DNA of 64,000 nucleotides. It comes from Diphasiastrum complanatum. Its lineage: Eukaryota > Streptophyta > Lycopodiopsida > Lycopodiales > Lycopodiaceae. Of the stretch, positions 57,196-64,000 are shown piece after piece. The notes beneath the pieces were generated by a model. The model ran no database searches, was not told where the DNA came from, and was given only the letters and a program-made list of their open reading frames with translations. Made by a program: the position numbers and the translations under genes. Within the stretch, counting starts at the first letter, position 1. Each line of letters starts with the position of its first letter. Location of the stretch: contig CM055106.1 in NCBI GenBank assembly GCA_029204225.1, positions 22,199,285-22,263,284 on the forward strand, given 5' to 3'.

Positions 57196-57602
57196 TGTTA
57201 TGGCCATTGGCAAACACAGGGATACTAGTGACTCGTTAGACCCGAAGGGGTCCCGGCGGGGTGACACTCAGCCCCGTAGGTCGGGATAATAACCCTTAGG
57301 GACTAGGATCTAGAGGGCTTGGTCTATATTCATAGGGAGTGCCACTAAGTGGAGGGCACCCTTAGATGCTAAGGGTGGGTCCCTAAAGTTAGGTAGGACC
57401 TGTGTGCCACATGCTCAGTTTGCATGAGGGACATCCACATGCACAGTGGCAACTGTGCATGTGAGAGGAGTGCATGGCCTCCTGAAGGCTGGGCGCTGGT
57501 CCTATATGGTGGCCTGTGAATGTAGAGCCAGGTACAGGATTGTGGGTGGAGATCTAGAGTCACTCTCCTTCTGTGTGGGTTCTTCTTCCATTGATCCTAA
57601 TA
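57196..57602 (+). repeat. 3' LTR of gypsy 1
   Basis: Follows a polypurine tract; starts TGTTATGG; matches the 5' LTR. Confidence 0.92.
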
Positions 57603-57935
57603 CTATTCTTCAAAGCAAAGGTATCCATCATCAAATGACAACTCACACACCTCAACAAAATGGTGTTGCCGAAAGAAAGAATCGCACTATCATGGAGATG
57701 GCTCGATGCATGCTCAAGGCAAAGGTACCTCACAAGTTTTGGCCTGAAGCGGTTATAACGGTGGCATACATTAGTAATCGGTGTCCTACTAAGCCTTGAA
57801 GGTATTAACTCCTTATGAAGTTTGGTATGGTAAGAAGCCGACTGTTTCTCACTTTCGCATCTTTGGTTGCATGGCTTATGCTCTCATTCTCGATAAGCTA
57901 AGAACCAAGCTTGATGATAAAGGAGTTGCCTGGTA
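57603..57935 (+). pseudogene. Copia integrase fragment, right of gypsy 1
   Basis: Plus strand: SKGIHHQMTTHTPQQNGVAE and RKNRTIMEMARCMLKAKVPH (catalytic Glu block), FWPEAVITVAYISNRCP, then a frame change and SHFRIFGCMAYALILDKLRT. This is the second half of a copia integrase. In normal gene order it should lie before, not after, the RT at 49.74-51.13 kb. If the gypsy and one CTATT are removed, it continues the RT reading frame. Confidence 0.88.
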
Positions 57936-58657
57936 AATTTATCAAGATTCAAGAATCAAAATAGTTTATCTATATTCAAGAATCAAGCAACTTAGTAACT
58001 ACTAACGTGAAACTTCCATGTTTGAACTTTGAAGTTTGAATAGTGAACAATGTTACAATTTACAAATATACATATATGATATTACATATTAGTAATTACT
58101 AATACATACCTCTTAGAGCTGATGGTAGTGCAAAGTTGCTCGCCTAGCCTGTCCGTGCACTTGTATAGAAGGCCTAATGTGCAACCCTCTCTATCTGTAA
58201 AGCGTAGAATGCTGTATATCGGCTGTAGCCCAATGACAATGGATTGTGCCTCATCTCAAAATGAAGATGAGAGCACGAGAACCTTGAATCTCCTACCCTT
58301 TGGCTCTCGTAATGGCTCCCTGTTACGAGCACGTAACCAGTGCCGAACCCTAGAGAACACAGGAGGTTAGATACCACAGTCAAGGTCGTGTCCAGCGTAC
58401 ACGACCAACAGGGCAAGATAGTGTGAGTAGTGTGCCCTGGCACGATCCATAACCATGGCGGGCCTAACACAGTCTAGGGACCCTGTCAACACGATAGGGC
58501 TCCATGTTGTGTCCCAACGTGCAGTCGGCCACGTCAGAGCCACGTGGCCGACACTTGGCAGTATGCATGCTACCAGGCCTCACACTGGGCTAGGAGTAGG
58601 CAAGGCTAGGTGGTTCAGTTAGTGTTTGCCCTACTGTGGTGTTAAGATCTCTTACAC
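57936..58657 (+). repeat. Unassigned DNA and probable 5' LTR of gypsy 2
   Basis: The right part (about 58120-58657) is GC-richer and immediately precedes a primer-binding site, so it should be an LTR, but it does not match the 3' LTR at 61927. Left part AT-rich with no gene. Confidence 0.4.
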
Positions 58658-58670
58658 TGGTATCAGAGCC
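58658..58670 (+). promoter_or_regulatory. Primer-binding site of gypsy 2
   Basis: TGGTATCAGAGCC, exact tRNA-Met complement, after CTCTTACAC. Confidence 0.9.
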
Positions 58671-58764
58671 ATCTCCTTCTTTGGGAGCTTAGTAGCAGCA
58701 GTGGAGAAAGGGGATAGAGTGCTTAGAATCTTGGAAAAATTTTAGAGGAAGGTAGAGCAGGGCC

Positions 58765-59032
58765 AGCGCTGTAGAAATAGCTTTCTACTGGTCAAAGTTC
58801 TACGAGATTCTCACTTGTTCTGAGTAGAATTTCATGTATAGACTCAGCGCTGGAAAACTAGGGATCTACCCCTGTTTTTTGTGAGTAAATTGTGGATTTC
58901 TGAGCGGAATTGGAGTAGAAAGTTGCAAACAGGTCCAGCGCTGAAAAATCAGCTGTCAAAGCTGTAAATTCAGACCAATCTTGATAGATAAGGGTGGATT
59001 TTCAAGAGGAAATCTGGTGCAGGTCCAGCGCT
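58765..59032 (+). repeat. Periodic CCAGCGCTG motif in gypsy 2 leader
   Basis: The palindrome AGCGCT occurs at 58765, 58846, 58937 and 59027 (spacing 81, 91, 90), mostly within GTCCAGCGCTG. Confidence 0.75.
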
Positions 59033-59550
59033 GGTAGTTCTCCTCCGAATTGGGATTTGTGAAAGCTTTTTGGGGCCTTTGGGGCCTCAAATCAGAAGTT
59101 CTTTGGGCAGCCAGACTGTTTTCCAGTCAGAGGGTTTTCCCCACAGGTTTCGGATTTTGCTTTGTAAATTATAGCTTTAAATCCGAATTTTCCAGATCAG
59201 AGGCAATGATCATGTTAGGTTCAAACCAGCGACCTACTATCTTCCTGGAATCCAGATCTTCAGATTGATTTGGTGATTTCGAACCTGAGTTTTTGGAACA
59301 GCAGACCCACATCTCTGGCCGCAAGGGTAGCGGGTGGTTCGAATTTGTTTTTTCTTGAAATTCCCAGATTATCTTCACTTGATTGCATGCAGCTTAAGAA
59401 GACGGATTGGACACTGGCGGAAGAACTGAGGGGGTTTCTTGCCTTCTCTCTGGAAGTACAGTCCTAAGAAAGAGCTAAGTATTTCAGTTTAGTCAATCTC
59501 TTTTCTATTTTTCAGACAGAAGTTAAGGTACCTCTCTTTCAGTTCTGAAA

Positions 59551-60105
59551 ATGACCACTCCTCAGGGACCTGATCAACCCCCGGAGAGAGGCATCGACGA
59601 ACTTGAAACATAAGCCTTGGCTTTCAGCAAGGGGAAAGAACCCATGGAAATGGAAGAACAGGAGCAATTCGCCGAAGAACTCGACGAATTGGTTACCAAG
59701 GAGCAGTTCCTCCATTTGGTAACAGAAGTGGATGAACTGAAGTTGGCGTTAGCCAATTTCAAGTCCAGTGTGGACGACTCGTTCGCTGAACTCAAAGGCT
59801 TGATTTTGAGTTCCGCGAAAGGAAGTCTTCCCTCCACTTCTCAGTTGTCCCCTTCACCACTTCCATCAGTTTCGGGTGAGCCTATGCAGGGAAATCGGAC
59901 AAATCGGGCCAGACAGGTTGTTGTCCAATCAGCGAGGGCAGGGACATCCAAATTCCGGATTTTTTCTTACATATTTCCGGTTTTTACTCGGTTTGTTGGA
60001 GCCCCACATCTGAAATCAGATCAGCAAGCTACTTTACTTGAGAACCGGGAATTTTGGCACCGTTTTGGAGCTTCAAACTGGGATTTTTCGGGACAGCAGG
60101 TCTGA
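59551..60105 (+). pseudogene. Duplicated 5' part of gypsy 2 gag
   Basis: Near-copy of the gag start at 60268 (MTTPQGPDQPPERGIDELET, one stop where the second copy has GAA). It includes the acidic helix EQEQFAEELDELVTKEQF and diverges after PLPSVSGEP. It sits 717 bases upstream of the real gag start, so the leader plus gag start is tandemly duplicated. Confidence 0.8.
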
Positions 60106-60267
60106 AATCTTGGGTAAAAGAGCTGAGAGGGTTCCTCTTCGTATTTTTTTGGAAAGTACAGTCCTCAGAAACAGCTAAGTCTTCTTTCCCTTCCCTTGTA
60201 TAGTTGTAAATTAGTCTTTCTGACTTCTTTTTTCAGAAGTTAAGGTACCTCTCTTTCAGTTCTAAAA

Positions 60268-61400
60268 ATGACCACTCCTCAGGGACCTGATCAACCCTCG
60301 GAGAGAGGCATCGACGAACTTGAAACAGAAGCCTTGGCTTACAGTAAAGGGACAGAACCCATGGAAATGGAAGAACAGGAACAATTCACCGAAGAACTCG
60401 ACAAATTGGTTACCAAGGAGCAGTTTCTCCACTTGGTAACAGAAGTGGATGAACTGAAGTTGGCATTAGCCAATTTCAAGTCCAGTGTGGATGACTCGTT
60501 CGCTGAACTCAAAAATTTAATTCTGAGTTCCGTGAAAGGAAGCCTTCCCTCCACTTCTCAGTTGTCCCCTTCTCCACTTCCATCATTTTCGGGTGAGACT
60601 TTGTGGTCTCACCCCAATGTCTTTAAAGATTTAAAGCCTCCTACTTTTATTGGGGAAGAGAAGGATAGATATGCAAACATTCTACAAACCTTCCTCAGCA
60701 AATGGAAGAACATTCATGCTCTTAAATAGACCCCTGACCATTTGCAAGCAATGGAGGCCAGTCTTTCCTTAGGCCCATGGCCTATAAGTTGTGGTTAAAT
60801 CTCCAAGAGACTGGGCAGACTCCCCGGTCATGGAAGGCCTTTGAAGAAGCCTTCCTAAGAGAATTCCTACTGGAAAATGAACTTGATAGAGCCTGGGAAG
60901 CCTGGGAGAGAACAGTAATGGACAAGTCCCTAATCCAATATATCTCGCAGTACCGAGAAGCAATTTTAAAAATCAAAAATATGGATGATTATCAAAAAAT
61001 CAGAGGGTTTGTCCGTGGCCTCAAAGATGAATATAAAGTAGAGGTCCAGAGAAACTCGCCTACTACCCTTGAGCAAGCTCTCAGATATGCTCAAATCTAT
61101 GATGATTCAGTGGGTAGGAAGAGGGCGAGACAACAGCCCCTTTCTGAGCAGCCTCCTCAGAAAGACTTTCAATTTAAAAAGACATTTTTAAAAAGAAATT
61201 AAAGGTGAAGCTCCTCAGAAATGCCCATCGCTCATACAGCCTTTAAAACTAGAAGATTTTGAGAAAGCCAAACAAGAACGTTTGTGCTTTGTGTGCATGG
61301 GCAAGGGACACACAGTTAGACAGTGTCCCAAGGGGCCTTTCACTAAGAAAGATAAAAAAGATAAGAAACAAGCTCATCTTGTTCAGACTGTAAGTTTCCC
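60268..61400 (+). pseudogene. Gypsy 2 Gag
   Basis: Gag with an N-terminal acidic coiled-coil region, then LKPPTFIGEEKDRYANILQT, a TAG at 60727, a frame change, WLNLQETGQTPRSWKAFEEA, FLLENELDRAWEAWER and RGFVRGLKDEYKVEVQ. A second break at 61200 precedes the zinc knuckle CFVCMGKGHTVRQC (about 61288-61329). Overall plan matches gypsy 1 Gag (same PTF.GEEKDR and RGF.RGL blocks), so both belong to one lineage. Confidence 0.85.
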
Positions 61401-61409
61401 CAATGACTC

Positions 61410-61850
61410 GGCAGCTTCCGAGATCAAAGTGTATCATGAAGACCATGAACACTATTGCCAGTTGACCTCTGCAATGCTAGCGAGATCCTTCAGCTTTGGG
61501 CCGCATGGCCTAGTACGTATGCATGGGAAAGTTTGTGACCAGTCAGTCAAAGTTAATTTACAGGACCGTATAAGATCTTGAAAAAGATCGGATCCTTAGC
61601 TTACCAATTGGAACTCTCGGAAGGATCACAAGTGCATCCTGTAATTCACGTAAACCGTCTCAAGAAGAGTCTACGTGAAGAAGAGCATCTTGGATCTGGA
61701 GATCAGTTGGACCTGTTGGATGAATCATCGGGTGTATCCCGTCTTGAACCCGAAAAGATCTTGGATACGAAAACTAAACGATTTAGAAATCGTATAGTTA
61801 CCGAGCATCTGGTTCGATGGAAGGGATGTATGGACGATGACGATTCCTGA
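61410..61850 (+). pseudogene. Gypsy 2 integrase C-terminus / chromodomain-like end
   Basis: Shortly after the Gag zinc knuckle the sequence jumps to the end of pol: GPYKILKKIGSLAYQLEL, then VHPVIHVNRLKKSL (a gypsy integrase C-terminal block) and LEPEKILDTKTKRFRNRIVT, then HLVRWKG, a chromodomain-like pattern. Protease, RT, RNase H and the integrase core are all deleted, leaving gag next to the integrase tail. Stop at 61848. Confidence 0.85.
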
Positions 61851-61926
61851 AAACAGAAAGGAAGCTTAAGGAGGAACTTTCCCAGTTTTAAGTTCTAAGG
61901 ACAGAACTTGAATAAGGGGGGAAGAA

Positions 61927-62487
61927 TGTGATGCCCATGACTGGTCTCGGGTAGCGTATCCATGCTAGAGATCAGTAGACTGACAACCCGTAAGTTAATT
62001 ATGTTTATAAGGGGTTTGGGGCCCTTATGCGCATAAGGTCATAATTAATGGTTGTAGGCCTAAACTCATGATGGTGGATTTGTATGGGTGTATCAGTGAG
62101 TCATTGGGGAACTGGATGACGTGGCCCAGATAGGCTGTAGAGGTGTCCAGTGAGGTGTCACAGTGCACTACTAGTGGTGCATGGGCCTTGGAGGGTATAA
62201 GTATACCTATTGGGCTCTCACTAGTGTATCCTTGATTATGAGACTAGTAGCCGTATGCTGTTGGTGTGATGCCTCACTCCTCTTCGAGATTGATCCATAG
62301 CTTGGGGGCTAGATCCGTTCAATCTAGGTTTGGTTGGGTTGGTTTGTCCACCATCCGTTTCCCTTGTGTTGCCTGTGATTGGCATGCTTAGAATAGGATT
62401 TTTGGTTTGGGACTTTTTAGATACTGTGTTGGAGTTTCTCTAATCTCCGATGTAGGAGCTAGCTAGTCTTACTGGCACTCACAAGTA
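61927..62487 (+). repeat. 3' LTR of gypsy 2 (end estimated)
   Basis: Begins TGTGATGCCC after a purine tract (AAGGGGGGAAGAA at about 61914-61926). It contains a TATA-like GGGTATAAGTATACC near 62195-62209. The right end is guessed at ...GGCACTCACA. It has no partner in the window. Confidence 0.6.
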
Positions 62488-62880
62488 ACTGAAAAACAAG
62501 AGAAAGACAATAATATTGATCTCTTGATAAATCCTTAACAATAGGAAATCACTCAATATCAACCATTTACTTATAGACTCTTCTAATATGCATATAACTA
62601 CATTTTGTAAAAGCAATTGATTAAATAATGAGTCTTTCTACAAGGTAATCTTCGTAAATAGCTATCACTACTAGAAAGGTGCATATAATCATGCACACAA
62701 TCTAATAACTAAAGTCAAACTCTAAGTGTGAGTACCATTACCAAAAATACGCCTCTAGTTATAGCATGCATGCTTGGCCTAGATTTATCTAGTTAGAGCA
62801 ACATTATCAAGGGTAACAAAAAGATGTTATTATTATTTTTTTAACAAACCTCCCCCTGAAAGGCAAGTTATGAAAGAAGA
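62488..62880. other. No recognised gene
   Basis: AT-rich spacer, no motif recognised. Confidence 0.4.
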
Positions 62881-63337
62881 CAAAACTGGGACCCCATCAT
62901 TGACCAAAAGACCCAAGACAAAGGCAAGAGATTAAAACAAGCTAGCAAGAGCCACAAGAGTCATGGTGAAGGGAAAAGAAAGCACTGGCACCACCAGTGG
63001 ACACTTGGTCGTTTTCATCATTACCTACAAAGAAGCTCCCAAGACGGTATTATCAAGCAATCAACGAGGGCAATTATTGGACAAAGCATAATAAAGTGAG
63101 CAAGGAGCAAAACTGGGACCCCATCATTGACCAAAAGACCCAAGACAAAGGCAAGAGATTAAAACAAGCTAGCAAGAGCCACAAGAGTCATGGTGAAGGG
63201 AAAAGAAAGCACTGGCACCACCCGTGGACACTTGGTCGTTTTCATCATTACCTACAAAGAAGCTCCCAAGACGGTATTATGAAACAATCAACGAGGGCAA
63301 TTATTGGACAAAGCATAATAAAGTGAGCAGGGAGCAA
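62881..63337. repeat. 227-base tandem duplication
   Basis: Two nearly identical units, 62881-63107 and 63108-63334, with only a handful of differences by eye (for example CAGTGG/CCGTGG, TATCAAGC/TATGAAAC). Short open frames are repeated in both and are probably not genes. Confidence 0.9.
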
Positions 63338-63547
63338 GGCTGTCATCATGACATTGACAACAAGAGAAAGAAAGCTATGAAACCAATTTTGCTTATTTCC
63401 TTTATTTTGCAAGTTCTAGATTCACACGCATATGAGGAAACAGCTAATGAAGGAAAATGGCAAAAAAACAATAAAAAATGAGCATGACTTTTTTTTTATG
63501 AAAAATGAAACATGAGACTTGGTAGAGTTTCCACAGGAAAAAGGTCT

Positions 63548-63631
63548 ATTGAATGCAAAACCTGATTCAATGCTGATGGGTCTATTGATAGACACAAAGC
63601 AAGGATATTGGCTAAGGGGTACTTACAGCAG
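63548..63631 (+). pseudogene. Tiny copia RT fragment
   Basis: Plus strand reads FNADGSIDRHKARILAKGYL preceded by a stop. This matches the copia RT block KAR(L)VAKGY. Only about 28 residues survive. Confidence 0.65.
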
Positions 63632-63822
63632 TAGTTGAAATTCTGAAGAGAAAGGTAAGGAGTGCCTGGCTTGTAAGCTTATGAAAGCACGGAAATGTCT
63701 CTGAGAAGGTTAAGATGTCAAGATGAAGGTACTAAAGTTTCAAAACTACCTCCATGCAAAAGAAATCAGCTGTGGTGCACCCTTTCTTGTATAGTTCCCT
63801 GAAGTTGTTTCCTTAAGCTTGA

Positions 63823-64000
63823 GGGGTAGCCTATAGACTTCAGATCTTTCTTGTTCTATTCTAAGATTTCCGTTTGACTCGGCAACATTAATCCAGGGAA
63901 TACCTTACCATATTAGCTGTATCTCGTGCATCAGTGCTTTGCCTTAATCTGCTTTGCCTTGTGGGGTAGCCTATAGACTTCAGATCTTTCTTGTTCTATT
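63823..64000. repeat. Direct repeat running off the window edge
   Basis: A 38-base segment starting GGGGTAGCCTATAGACTTC occurs at 63823-63860 and again at 63963-64000, a 140-base period. The second copy is cut by the window end, so a longer tandem array is possible. Confidence 0.8.

Larger units (their letters stand above)
51131..57602 (+). mobile_element. Ty3/gypsy element with both LTRs and target duplication
   Basis: LTRs at 51131-51537 and 57196-57602 are 407 bases each and differ at about nine positions by eye, so the insertion is fairly young. Direct repeats CTATT (51126-51130 and 57603-57607) flank it. A tRNA-Met primer site follows the 5' LTR and a purine tract (AGGGGGAGGAGA) precedes the 3' LTR. 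The interior encodes gag, protease, RT-RNase H and a truncated integrase with a chromodomain-like tail, the gypsy order. Integrase core loss and pol frameshifts make it non-autonomous. A DNA transposon is nested in its leader. Confidence 0.92.

Noticed and set aside
62997-63481. Two similar plus-strand ORFs (MDTWSFSSLPTKK)
   Set aside because: They are the same sequence repeated by the 227-base duplication; no other sign of a gene.
1-64000. CRISPR arrays, prokaryotic operons, rRNA genes
   Set aside because: No regularly spaced repeats with unique spacers and no rRNA-like sequence; gene structure is eukaryotic.

Overview
This 64 kb window looks like nuclear DNA from a land plant with a large, repeat-rich genome. 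The evidence is spliced host genes of plant type (a DGAT2 acyltransferase and two EG45/plant-natriuretic-peptide-like secreted proteins), many Ty1/copia and Ty3/gypsy retrotransposons primed by initiator-Met tRNA (TGGTATCAGAGC sites), a LINE, a Helitron, a tRNA-derived SINE, and long GA/CT and AT microsatellites. The LINE's C-terminal cysteine/histidine block and the DGAT2 C-terminus suggest a seed-free vascular plant or gymnosperm rather than a crop angiosperm, but that is inference.
Layout. 0.6-3.0 kb: 5'-truncated, frameshifted LINE on the minus strand, lying upstream of and antisense to the DGAT2 exons. 4.17-5.67 kb: the last five exons of a DGAT2 gene (+); its 5' half is outside the window or beyond a long intron. 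8.5-10.1 kb: decayed gypsy remnant (-). 10.8-12.5 kb: copia gag-protease (+). 15.0-17.3 kb: copia protease, integrase and RT pieces (+). 17.3-20.5 kb: unusual minus-strand LTR-element interior with zinc knuckles and an internally repeated ORF of unknown function. 21.3-23.2 kb: gypsy and copia integrase scraps (+). 23.2-26.9 kb: nearly complete but broken copia gag-pol (-). 27.8-30.9 kb: copia RNase H and 3' LTR start (+), a coiled-coil ORF of unknown function, and another copia RT scrap. 32.0-39.9 kb: a tandem duplication of about 4 kb carrying two intact EG45-like genes (-), with later LTR insertions in one unit and a microsatellite-flanked insertion containing a SINE-like body in the other. 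40.1-45.5 kb: a copia 5' LTR and gag, followed by a second, internally deleted copia with both LTRs. 47.1-47.3 kb: a 212 bp mini-Helitron, followed by a promoter-like region. 48.9-57.9 kb: opposed copia fragments; the plus-strand one is a scrambled RT-to-integrase fusion into which a young gypsy element (both LTRs, CTATT target duplication) has inserted. That gypsy carries a DNA transposon in its leader. 58.7-62.5 kb: a second gypsy reduced to gag fused to the integrase C-terminus. 62.9-64.0 kb: tandem duplications.
Only three host genes could be supported: DGAT2 (triacylglycerol synthesis in the endoplasmic reticulum) and the two secreted double-psi beta-barrel proteins. Everything else recognisable is mobile DNA, mostly non-autonomous or broken. 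The biologically interesting features are structural: duplicated or triplicated primer-binding sites, periodic palindromes in gypsy leaders, microsatellite-associated rearrangement at the EG45 promoters, and nested or scrambled elements.
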